Of a stretch of DNA of 64,000 bases, positions 36,230 to 46,869 are shown in pieces; positions within the stretch are counted from its first letter, which is position 1; each line of letters starts with the position of its first letter. The stretch covers positions 1,978,602,576 through 1,978,666,575 of the forward strand of contig OY728136.1 in assembly GCA_963277665.1 (NCBI GenBank), given 5' to 3'. The stretch is from Viscum album (lineage: Eukaryota; Streptophyta; Magnoliopsida; Santalales; Viscaceae). Position numbers and translations under genes: made by a program. The notes beneath the pieces were generated by a model, which had not been told where the DNA came from, made no database searches, and saw only the letters and a list, made by a program, of their open reading frames with translations.

Positions 36230-38540
36230 TAACTCATTCATGTTGAGATGGAGGCAAACCCATGTGCTCTGCCATATCCATGTAGCTTGTACAATACTCC
36301 ACAACCTCCTCAGAAATATACTTTTCAATAATGGAGGCTTCAGGTCGATATGGATTCATAATATACCCCTTAAATATTTTCATATAACATTCAAAAGGAT
36401 ACATTCAACGAAGATTTAAAGGTCCAAAAATCATTATTTCTAGAACTAGATGAACCATTAAATGCACCATTATATCAAAAAAATATGGAGTAAAATACAT
36501 TTCCAATTGCAAATGTATCAAAATTACATATTTTTCAAAAATTTACAAAGCATTCACATCAATCACCTTTTTACAAATTGAATTGAAAAAATAAAACACC
36601 TTAATTATAGTCTTTCTAACATGGATGGGAAATATTACACAAAATTAAACTGGTAGAAGTTGTTGCACCGTGATGTGACAATCATGAGATTTCATAACTA
36701 TCAACTTAAAATCCTTCAAAGAGACAAAAACTTTTACATTTGAAGAATAACATTAAGGAACTTTGATATCATTAAGACACTTAAAAAAGATAATTTTTCC
36801 CCTCTAGGATAATGTATACCATGTCAGGGGAAGAAATGTTCATCTTCCATTAGGAGTGGGAGCTAACTCCAAACGTATTCCCATTGATAGTAAGTCTAAT
36901 CTTGCATTCAACTCATCTTTAGTTTTTCCTTTAATATCTAACAATGTTCTAATAAAATTGTCAACAATATTCTTCTTTACATGCATGAAATAAATATTAT
37001 GTTTCACTTCATGATATCTCTAATATTTTAGCTAAAAAAATATTGACCTTTTATTCCAAATATGTCTATTACTTCCATATTTATTTGTTTTTTCCAATGT
37101 CACATCAAGGTTTCCACCCTCTCAAAATAAACATTAGGGTATAAAGATTTTGGAGCAGTATAAAATTCATGTGAGCCATTGAATGAATTTTTTAGTCTTC
37201 TATAACTGTGATCTATCGAAAAAAACTTACGATGAATCATGTATACTATTTTCCTCCCATGATGCAATTGACAATATGAATTTTGGTGTTCGCAAATGGG
37301 ACATGCTTTATGCTCCTTAACACTATATCTGGACAAATTTTCATACACTAGGAAGTAATTTATAGTGAATATAAACACTTCATGCAGTTGAAAATATTCC
37401 AATTTATAAGAATCTTACACCATAATACCATCCTTCCATAAATGTTTCAAATCACCAATCAATGGGGACAAGAAAACATTAATATCAATTCCAAGTTTCT
37501 TTAGAAAAGAGATCATTATAATAAACATGAAATATTTTTACTCCATACAAACTTTAGGAGAGATGTTGTAAATTACCAATAAAATAGGCCATGAACTATG
37601 TGTGCTAATGAGGGTTTGATATGGATTCATTCCATTTGTTCTAAGCCTATGTATGATATTTATAATTCCATTTTTGAATATAGGATATTGTTCATCAATT
37701 TTCTTCCATTGTGGACAATCAGCAGGATGGAATTTTTTTTCATAACATATTCACTCATCAGCATGACATCTTAACCTTCCTTCATCATTTGAATTAGAAA
37801 ATAAATGTTTCAAAAATGAATTATAGGAAGATACAAAAATACATTGGCAGGGATCTCTATAATCTCTACATCAACCTGTGATTTTTCATTCAACTTATAC
37901 CGTGATGTCCCATATTTAGGACACTCAGAATGAAATTCACATTCCTTCCTATATATCATACAGTCATTCGGATATGCATGTATTTTCTTGTATCTGAATC
38001 CCATCGGGCATAATATTTTCTTGGCCTTATAATATGAATCTAGGAGATCATTGTCTTTTCTAATAATGTATTTTAGTAATTGTAGAATCTCTGTAAAACT
38101 TATGTCACTCCATTCATGTTTCTCCTTCAAGTTAATTAATCTTAAAACCACCGAAAAAACCATAAAATCTGTACAACAATGATACAATGGTTTTTTAGAA
38201 TCACCATATATAGATTCAACTATCGGTTTTATCTAAATTTTTTCTGATGAAATATCATGAATCATTTCATCAATTCCATCGGAGTTACCATCTTGCAAAT
38301 CATCTTCATTAGTAGATTTGACATTCTATCCAATATCACCATGCCAAATCCAAGGGTTGTGACTCCGATTAAAACCATGAAAAATCAAATGACCTTTTAT
38401 CTCTCTACTTTTCAACTTCTTCATATTCAAACATTTCACACACGGATAGAAAAAATGTCATTGCTTGGAACATTCCATTTATAAAATTTAAAAAAGGCGT
38501 CAACACCTTTTTCATGTTAATTAATCATTCGATGTGAGGT
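36230..38540 (-). pseudogene. TNP2 transposase, N-terminal and catalytic part (CACTA-1)
   Basis: The - strand shows, in order: a Transposase_assoc zinc-like block (FYPCVKCLNMKKLKSREIKG then HLIFHGF..WIWHGDI, about 38,440-38,335); a TNP2 block LLDSYYKAKKILCPMGFRYK and KIHAYPNDCMIYRKE with CPKYGTSRY (38,187-37,880); ACPICEHQNSYCQLHHGRK with HRKFFSIDHSYRRLKNSFNG (37,316-37,160); and GYIMNPYRPEASIIEKYISE, ending MDMAEHMGLPPS (about 36,365-36,250), the end of the DUF4218-type region. The gene then runs into the Athila element and resumes at 24,620. Frameshifts and stops occur between blocks. TNP2 is the catalytic transposase. Confidence 0.88.
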
Positions 38541-38939
38541 AATCCAAATTCAACTCATTATTACCTATAAAATGTATAAAAATTATAAATCTAGTTAAGA
38601 TAATCAAATTTTATATTTATATGAAAAATATAATAATTTGAATGTAAAAAAAATTTGAAATATAAAACAAATATATGTGAATTTGAAAAATATATTCATG
38701 TAAATAATTTTAAAAATAAAATATTATTAGATATAAAATTTTTATATTTATATGAAAATAATTTTAGGATTACATATGTCCCTCATATGGATAATGATAT
38801 AACAGTATAAATTCATCTTGGATCCTTTTTTCTTAAGGTGCACAAAGAAAACATCCTGGTGCAGCTAGATACCAAATCCACCCCTCTGTAAACATGAAAT
38901 ATGAAGTATAAATACTAAAATATGTATACATTCACTAAT

Positions 38940-39225
38940 AAAAATTAAACCTATTCCAATGGTTTGAAACCATTGGGATATCCCCTGAAACTGTTGGGAT
39001 AAAATATCCTAATGGTTTCACACACTGTTGGCATGATGGCCGTTGCAATAGCCCTATACCAACGGTTCTATAGGAACCGTTGGTATAGACTGTCTGAAGT
39101 TAATATATGGCAACGGTTTCAAAGAAATAGTTGGGATATATATACCAATAGTTCAATAACCTTTGGTATACATGTTTTCCAACATATAATCTATTCCAAT
39201 GGTTTCATGGAAACCATTGGCATAC
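38940..39225. repeat. Cluster of hairpin repeats (CCAAYGGTTT..AAACCRTTGG)
   Basis: At least three strong inverted repeats: 38,956-38,976 (perfect apart from the centre base), 39,055-39,087 (33 bp, near perfect, TATACCAACGGTTC..GAACCGTTGGTATA) and 39,196-39,220. Degenerate copies lie between. The pattern resembles subterminal repeats of CACTA-like elements but differs from those of the host CACTA, and no terminal CACTA sequence was found beside it. It ends a few bases before the G-rich minisatellite. Confidence 0.75.
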
Positions 39226-39252
39226 ACTCTCTAGTATATAATCTATTCCATT

Positions 39253-41436
39253 GAGGGGTGGGGGTTTGTCTATTGGGGTGGGGTGTCTAAGGGGTGGGGG
39301 GGGGGGGATGTCCAGGGGGGTGGGGTGGGGAGGGGGGGTGGGGGGTGTCTCGGGGATGGGGGGTGTCTAGGGGGTGGGGGTTCCCAGAGGTGGGAGAGTT
39401 GTCCAGGGGGTGGGGGTGTCAAGGGGTGGGGGTGTCGCGGGGATGGGGGGTGTCCAGGGGGTGGGGGTGTCCAGAGGTGGGAGGGTTGTCTAGGGGGTGG
39501 GGGTGTCTAGGGCTGGGGGTGTCCCGGGGGGGGGGGGGGGGCTGAGTGGGGGCTATCCAGGGGGTGGGGTGGATGTCCTAGGGTGTGGGGGTGTCCAGGG
39601 GGGAGACTAAAGATGGTGGGGGTGGTTTCTAGGGGTGAGGGGGCTGTCCAAGGGGGTGGGGGTGTCTAGGGGTAGGGGTGTCTGAGGGGTATCCAGGGGG
39701 GTGTTCATGGGGTGGGTGGGTTGTCTTGGGGGTGGGGGTGTGCAAGGTGGTGTGGGTTGTCTTGGTGGGTGAGGGGACTGTACAGGGGTGTCAGGGTTGT
39801 CCAGGGGTGGGGGTGTCCGAGGGGTGGGGGGTGTCCAAGTGTTGGGGGGGGGGGGGGCTATCCACGGTCATGGGGGGCTCTATAGGGGGTGGTGATATCC
39901 AAGTGGTGGGGTCCAGGGGAGGTGTCCTAGGGGTGGGGGTGTCCAGGGGGTGGAGGGTTATATAGGGGGTGGGGGCTATATAGGGGGTGGGGGTCTTAGG
40001 GGTGGGGGGCTTTCCAGGGGGTGGGGTGTCCAGGGGGTGGGGGTGTCTAGGGGGGGGTGTCCGGGGCGTGTCCAAGGTGGTGTGGGTGTGTGTGTGTGTG
40101 TGTGAGGGGGTGTCAAAGGGGGTAAGGGGTGTCCATGGGGTGGGGGCTGTCCAATGGGGTAGGGGGTTTCCAGGGGTGGGGGTTGTCCAGGGAGTGTGTT
40201 TGTGGGGGGGGGGTGTCCAGGGGGTGGAGGATGTCCATGGGGGTGGGGGTGTACAAGGAGGGATATCCAAGGGGTGGGGTGGGGGTGTTCATGGGGGTTG
40301 GGGGGAGGGGCTCCAGGGAGGTAGGGGGTGGGGTTGTCTAGGGGTGGGGGTGTCCATGGGGTGGCGGGGGGGGGGGGGGGTGTCCATGGGGTGAGGTGGT
40401 ATACAGGGGGTGGGGGTGGGGCTTTCCATGAGGGTGGGGGTGTACAGTGGTGGAAGGGGGGGAGATATCAAGGGGGTGGGGGTGTCCAGGGGGGTTGGGG
40501 GGATCCAAGTGGGCATGGGGTGGGGTTATCCAGGGGGTGGGGGTGTCCAGGGGGTGGGGGCTGTCCAAGGGGTGGGGTGGTGTCCGGGGGGGGGGGGGGT
40601 TCCAGGGTGGTGGGTTTGTGTCCATGGGGGTGGGGGTGTCCAGGGTTGGGGGGATATCTAAGGGGGTGGGGGTGTCCAGAGGGTGTCCAAGGGGGTGGGG
40701 GTGGGGTCCAAGGGGGTGAGGGAGCTGTCCAAGGGGGTGGGGGTGTCCAGGGGGTGGGGTGTCTGGGGGGGGCTGTCTAGGGGGGTTGAGGGGCATATAC
40801 AGGGGTTGGGGTGTCTAGGGGGTGAGGGATATACCAAAAGGGGGTTTCTAGTGGGTTGGGGGTGTCTAGGTGTTGGGGGGTCTCTAGGGGGTGGGGGTGT
40901 CTAGGGGGCTGTGGTGTCTGGGGGGGCAGGTTGTGCAGGGGGGTGGGGTGTCTGGGGGGGCAGGTTATCCAGAGGGTGGGGAAGGTTTCTAGGGGGTGTG
41001 GGTGTCCAGGGTGGGGGTGGGGGGGGTCCATGGGGTGGGGGTGTCCAGGGGGGCTGTCCATGGGGTGCTGGGGTTGTCCAAGGGGGTGGAGTGTCTTGGG
41101 GGTGGGATGGGGGACTGTCCAGGGGTGGGGTGTCCAGGGGGTGTGGGGACTGTCCAAGGGGGTGGGGGTGTACTGGGGTGGGGGTGTACATGGGGTGGGG
41201 GTGTTTAGTGAGTGAGGGGGCTATCCAAGGTGTCTGAGGTGTCCAGGTGGATGGGGGAGTCTTTGGGGTGGTGGGGTGGGGGTGGGGGGGTATCCAGGGG
41301 GTTGGGGGGCTTTCCAGGTGGTGGGGATGTCTCAGGGGTGGGGGATGTCTAGGGGTAGGGGCTATCCATGGGGGGTGGGGGCTGTCCAAGGGGGTATGGG
41401 GTGTCTGGTGAGGGTGTCTGGGGGGGGGGTATGTCC
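39253..41436 (+). repeat. 2.2-kb G-rich minisatellite
   Basis: A tandem array of variable 16-20 bp units, typical form TGTCCAGGGGGTGGGGG, of the order of a hundred copies. The + strand is almost entirely G and T with few C and A; runs of 4-17 G recur throughout. A (TG)n stretch interrupts it at 40,087-40,104. Locally a higher-order period of 87 bp is visible (CAGAGGTGGGAG at 39,385 and 39,472). The array lies in the CACTA-1 region upstream of TNP2. Long reading frames on both strands are a side effect of the biased composition, not genes. Confidence 0.95.
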
Positions 41437-42109
41437 AACCATGTTTATTTTTAAATATAATGGTAGAGTAAGATAGTTTAGATTCAAACACTTAATAATA
41501 AGTTTTATCATATAAGGAAAAATAAATTACTGAATATAAAAGTAATTTTAATTTTAATATATTAACAAAATTAATAATTTAGGAATGAAACAATTATTGA
41601 TGGTAAAAAATCTATTGATTAACTTCTTTGTTTGTAAGGTTATTGGGTAGAACTTTCACGATAATGATTTCATTGTAACACACTCATGGAAGTACATGCA
41701 CACACACATGATAGAACACACATGGTGGAAACAAAAATCGTAGAACCTACATGATATCACTCCCATGTTTTAATATACCTGAAAAGAACACAAAATGGTA
41801 TTAAAGAACACTATGTCACTTACCACGATGGAAATAAAAATGATAGAAATATAATATCTCAAAACATAAATTTACTCTATCACAAAAAAAAGAATGAAAC
41901 TGAGGCGTGTGAGGCTTACTTGAGTGTTGCGAGTGGACATGATAGATCAGGTGATAATAAATATGATTATTGATGTTGGAAAAATGAGGTTGGAGGACAT
42001 GAATTTGAAGAACCTGTTCCAGTTTTTCTACATGAGAGATATGATTCGTAGGTCACCCGATTGAAGAAAACAAAATGACAGACTACAGGCCTCGAAAAAT
42101 CACTTAAAA

Positions 42110-42455
42110 GCTTTATCACGTTGTTTATTTAATAACCGACATGATCAAATGTTTTTTTATGTTTATCAAATTAGTTATTTAATAACAGATGTATAAAATA
42201 CTTTATCATGTCAGTTATAAAATAACCAACGTGATAAAACACTAAGATTTGATCTTTAACGTCGATTATTAAATAACCGATGTGAAAGATCAAATCTTGG
42301 TATTTGTGAGATCAGTTATAAGATAACCAACATTATAAATTTATTCTCGGCACTTTATCACATCAGTTATAAAATAACCGATGTTACAAACCAATTTTTA
42401 TAGCTCGGAATGTCAGTTATATATAACCGACGTAAAAAACACTGATGTGGTAAAC
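42110..42455. repeat. Right subterminal repeat array of CACTA-1
   Basis: Inverted pairs of the AATAACCGACGT motif repeat about every 40-60 bp, for example 42,170-42,195, 42,203-42,235, 42,261-42,286 and 42,362-42,385. It mirrors the left array. Confidence 0.85.
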
Positions 42456-42456
42456 A

Positions 42457-42471
42457 TTTTTTGCACTAGTG
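42457..42471 (-). repeat. Right terminal inverted repeat of CACTA-1
   Basis: Read on the - strand: CACTAGTGCAAAAAA, matching the left end over the first ten bases. It is followed by target duplication TGT (42,472-42,474). Confidence 0.92.
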
Positions 42472-42474
42472 TGT

Positions 42475-42912
42475 ACTCTCTAAAGTAGGTTTCCATATGA
42501 AATATGAAACTCTATATTATTTTATAAATAAAAAGGATTCCCAAAAATATATGATCTAGTGGATTCTTCTATTACAGGAATTTTATATTATGTTTAAGGA
42601 TAAAAGGGATTGGATAATATGTCAATTGATCACTTTTCAAGGATGAATTTGAAGAATTTGGAGGAGGAAGAGGAAGAGGAAATTGTAATCAATAATGAGT
42701 TCGTGATTGATCATATCTTTTATGTAGATTTTAAATTGCATTAATTTATTTCCATCATCATGATTTATTTCTAAAATTAATTATTTATCCCCTATTTAAT
42801 TATTAATAAATTAAAAAATTGGCAGTTTCATATCGTAATTATTTAAACAACACTTTAATTTTTAAGAATTATTGACATGGAATCATTTGATGATGTGTGC
42901 CTAAACCCATAG
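42475..42912 (+). other. Probable continuation of the copia element after the CACTA insertion
   Basis: Removing the CACTA and one TGT joins GATCAATGGATGT to ACTCTCTAAAGTAGG. The segment has no recognisable gene; a purine run GGAGGAGGAAGAGGAAGAGGA lies at 42,660-42,680. That it belongs to the copia LTR is inferred only from position. Confidence 0.35.
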
Positions 42913-45900
42913 TGTGACACATTATATAATTTTATAATTATTTAAACACTATAGTACACGATATGATTTATAAAATAGTGTTTATAATACCCTATATTTT
43001 TTTAAATAATACTATGCTTGATATCTTGCATTAGACACAACACCGAGCTTTAAACGAACTATGATATACACTGAAATTATTATTTAAATGTGACCATTAC
43101 ATCCTAGTTGTTAATTTTTTGGTATGAATAGGATTAGATTTTTTTTAAAATAATAGTTTTATATAAATAAAATGTATTGATTAATTCATAATAAACATCT
43201 TTTCAATTATTATTAATGTCATTTTAGGCTTTAAAAATATGTTTTCATCAAAAATGATGTTTGTTTCATTTTTGTGAAAAACATATAACTAATTTGTACA
43301 AATTTAATTAATTTAATTTTGAGTAAATTAATTTCATATTTTAAATCATCATTTTAATATTATCTTAGGGTGAATTTTTTATATTTTTTAAAAAATATTT
43401 ATTTTTCCTTAAATAGTGAAAAATATCGTTTTTTTGTAAAAATGTAATTCTTTTTTTATTACTTCATGTAATTTTAAATTATCATTTTGTTTTTATTTTA
43501 TCCTAAATTAAAATAATTATCCTTTATTTTTAAATTATCTGATTAATTACTTAGGAATCCACATTATACTCAATTTTTGTATAGTCCATTTTTGGGTTTT
43601 AAAAGCATTTGTCTAAAACAACTTTTCACCATGTTTTTTGAGTTTTTTTTAAATTTAAATATTCCACTTACAGAAATTGAATTTGAAAATTTTTAATCAA
43701 TAATTTGAATCATCATTTAAAAATTTGGTAATGAGGCCACTGTCATTTTTTTCATTATGAATAGTAACCAAGGTAAAAATTCAACACAATGCTAAAGGTT
43801 AAAATGGATTAATAGGGGTAAATATAAAACTATATAGGTTAAAATTTATTAAAAACATATCTAAATACGGTTTTATATCTATATTTTGATTTTATATCTT
43901 CATACATTCTAAAATATTCTAATTTTGAGCTATATGACTTCAGTAAGACATTAATATATTTTAATCATTGGAAAAATTCTAAGTGTGCCATCTCCCTCCC
44001 TTATATAAGGAAACCACATATCCGCTATTTATCACACTTCATTATTCTTATACACTATCCAATACATGGAAAATCACTTAATACAATTCATAAACATGAT
44101 ATATATGTTTTTTTGATCAAAATACTAACCTTAGCGGGAATAAGGTGTAAGTCAAAGGAGGTTTTCCAAATAAGAGGTATAACTCTTAACTGAGTGGTTT
44201 CATTTTATTTATTCTTATACATACTTCAATTCTGCTCTAACTATGAGTATATAATAACATTAATATATAACCTATAATGTGCTATTATTTTTTCCATGTC
44301 ATGAACTTTATTAATATCCTTCTTCATCAAATGAAAATGAAAGTATCTTTAGTGTGTACGTGTAGACAAACGCCTCTCGAAGGGATGTATTTTGTTTTTC
44401 ACCACCACCGTTAATTAATAGTTATTATTATGAATATAATATTTATATGTGATATTTATTATATAATTACGATTATTAAAATTTAATATATTATTTTTCT
44501 TATTACCCTTCCACCCATTAAAAAATGATAACGACACTCATGCATACACGTGGACTACCACCTCCACAAAGCAATGTGATTAATTTTTCATATAGGAATT
44601 TAAATAATAATTTAAAAAATATATATAATGAATATATATTTTATTTATATCATTATTAACATTATTTATATTATTGATTCCTTATAAATATGAAAGGACC
44701 AAAACTACCTAATCAAAACTTACTTGAAAAATGAAATAGTTAACACTCAAAAATTATGATTTTAATAAAGAATTATAAATAGACAGGTATTGAAATGTTA
44801 TAAGTGGATAATGTATGATATTATAGGAATGTATATGGTTCTATCATATAATTATAATAAATTTAAATTTATTATATATGATGTCAAAATCACTTAAGAG
44901 ACAAGTCGAACATGAGGTAAGGGTTTATTTTACATTCTCGTCCTTATTCAAGATTTTTTATATTTCAGTTTACATTATGGAAATTTTATGACATTTTTAC
45001 CTTAAACCCAATCTATTTTCTTATCATATGGTTATTTATATAAATTAAAAGTTTTCATTTCATTTTACTCTATCTAATAATTCAAAATTATGACAGAATG
45101 TTTTTTATGGAAAATCAAAATTATTTTTTATGCAGTCGTGAATATTTTCTTCCATGTTCATATTTTATTTAAAATTATTTCAATAATAATTTTATTAATC
45201 CTTAATTATTTATTAAATTCATTTTTTCCTATGTTTTAATTTCTATAAAAAGGTTTAAAGGGAATCTTCTTTTCGTTTCCTGAATGAAGATCTTTTTATT
45301 GAAGGTGAGAAAAAAATATTTTTATTAAAGCTTAACACATGAATATATTTTACTTCCATCATGAATATTATTTTCCATGAAGCCTCATTTGATAGTTTCC
45401 AGGTTTTTTTAAAATATTTTTTTCCTAAAATCAAGTAATTATTTATATTTTAAACAATTTATTTCAAAATGTAAAGAGTATTTTTTTGAGAAATATTCTA
45501 GTGTTCATTTAGAAGTATTTTCATCTATGTAGACATATTTTGATAAATCTTATGATTTTATGGGGATATAAATTAATGATTTTATCCAAAATATTTCTAT
45601 AGATTACATATGATCATTTTGACTTGGGAAAGTATTTACCTTAGGTATGCGATTTATTTCACTATAGATATTTATTGAGTATTAAAAATTATTGATTAAG
45701 TTTTATTGTTTATTGATATGATGAATTCATTAGACAAATCAAATAATGGGTGGGGATCAGAATTACGTATCCCCATGATGCATCAGCAGATCTCATGAGA
45801 CCAAAAAGGTTGGGTATTTGGTATATAACTTACCCATTTATGTATGATGTCATGTAATGAGGCATTGATGGTAAGTATAAGATGTATGGCGTTATAATTT

Positions 45901-46120
45901 ACTTCATTATAAAACCAGTTAATGATTTCCACATGATTACTTGAATAGTTATGTTTTCCTTGGATAAGTTTCAAGATCATTTTATTTTTTATTTTGAATT
46001 ATTTTTTCACCATTTATTCCTTCTATATCATTCATGCAATATTTATTATATGATAGCTTTTACTGTACGCATTCCCTTAATGAGGATTTGAGTTCAAACA
46101 TTTATTTTCTTCCTTTTTCC
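42913..46120 (+). repeat. 5' LTR of the third retrotransposon
   Basis: It begins TGTGACACATTA, corresponding to TGTAACACACC at 51,657. Similarity to the right copy is clear from about 43,035 to 45,475. Beyond that the sequence continues without a partner, and the end is guessed near 46,120, where GGATATTAGGAAG could be a decayed tRNA-Met primer site. No reading frames of note. Confidence 0.6.
44001..44010 (+). promoter_or_regulatory. TATA box of the 5' LTR
   Basis: CTCCCTCCCTTATATAAGGAA contains a strong TATA box. The matching place in the right LTR (52,691-52,700) reads CTAATAAAAA within the same CTCCCTCC..CACCxxxTATCC context. So only the left copy keeps the motif. Confidence 0.5.
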
Positions 46121-46162
46121 AGGATATTAGGAAGTGTATTATGATAGATATGCAAGGATATT

Positions 46163-46867
46163 CACAATTGAAAAAAGGCCTATTTACATGGTTCAAAACC
46201 GTGGCAATATGCCCCAAAACCATGGCCAAATGCTACGGCCATAGTTTTGGCTAACCGTGGCCGCTATCACTGCTGCAGTAGGTCCCAGCCTTTTTCCACG
46301 GTTTTGAAAACCATGGAAATAGGCCTCCAAATATGAAAATGTGGCGATTGACCTATAGCCATTATTTTAACCGTGGCAATAGCCTCGGAAAACCATGGTA
46401 ATGGAAAAAATTATAAATGTCCCTAGCGGGTTTTAATCCTTGCACTTCCACTATGTTGTCCAGCGCATTTACCACTACATTGCACCAAATTTTGGTTATA
46501 TATATATATATATATATTATGATATATATATTAATTACAACCATTGGAATAGACTCAAAACCGTGGCAATAGGGCTTCCCGCCAAATTTTTGGGGGGAAT
46601 TTTTTTTCCCGCGGAAGTGTGAGAACCCTATAGCCACGGTTTTGGAGAAAAGTGGCTATTGGGCCATGAAATTTTTTTCCTACTTCCACTGTGTTGCAAA
46701 CTGTGGCCTTAGGCCACAAAACTATGGCTTTGGGCCCTGGAAAATAGGCCTATAGCCATAGTTTTAAAACTGTGGCTATTGGCCACAGAACCATGGCTAT
46801 AGCCACCTATAAACACAGTTTCAAAACTGTGGCTATAGCTCTGTGACAGTAGCTCCATTTTCTAGTT
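46163..46867. mobile_element. Small CACTA-like non-autonomous element
   Basis: About 700 bp filled with inverted copies of AAAACCxTGGCxATAGGCC (for example 46,194-46,212, 46,298-46,314 and 46,807-46,833), the layout of CACTA subterminal repeats. Candidate ends are CACAATTGAAAAAAGG on the left and, on the - strand, AACTAGAAAATGGAGC on the right; both are decayed from a CACTAGAAAA-like terminus. An (AT)n run lies at 46,497-46,516. It contains no gene. A target duplication is not evident. Confidence 0.55.
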
Positions 46868-46869
46868 TT

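Larger units (their letters stand above)
19536..42471 (-). mobile_element. CACTA (En/Spm) DNA transposon, 22.9 kb, with nested Athila
   Basis: The left end is CACTAGTGCAGGAAACATTA and the right end, read on the - strand, is CACTAGTGCAAAAAATGTTT. The immediate flanks are TGT (19,533-19,535) and TGT (42,472-42,474), the 3-bp target duplication this superfamily makes. Both ends carry arrays of subterminal repeats based on AATAACCGACGT. Two genes read on the - strand: TNP2-type transposase and a second gene with a plant transposase domain and an Ulp1-like protease. The element also contains a full-length Athila insertion (24,705-36,048) and a G-rich minisatellite. Subtracting Athila leaves about 11.6 kb. 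All coding parts are mutated, so it is not autonomous now. Confidence 0.92.

Noticed and set aside
39283..41491. Many overlapping long reading frames on both strands (Gly/Trp/Val-rich forward, Pro/Thr/His-rich reverse)
   Set aside because: They are a product of the G-rich tandem repeat, which lacks stop codons in several frames. There is no codon structure or known domain.
46440..46637. Opposed 60- and 91-codon frames
   Set aside because: They lie within the inverted-repeat element and include an (AT)n run translated as Tyr-Ile repeats, so they are not genes.
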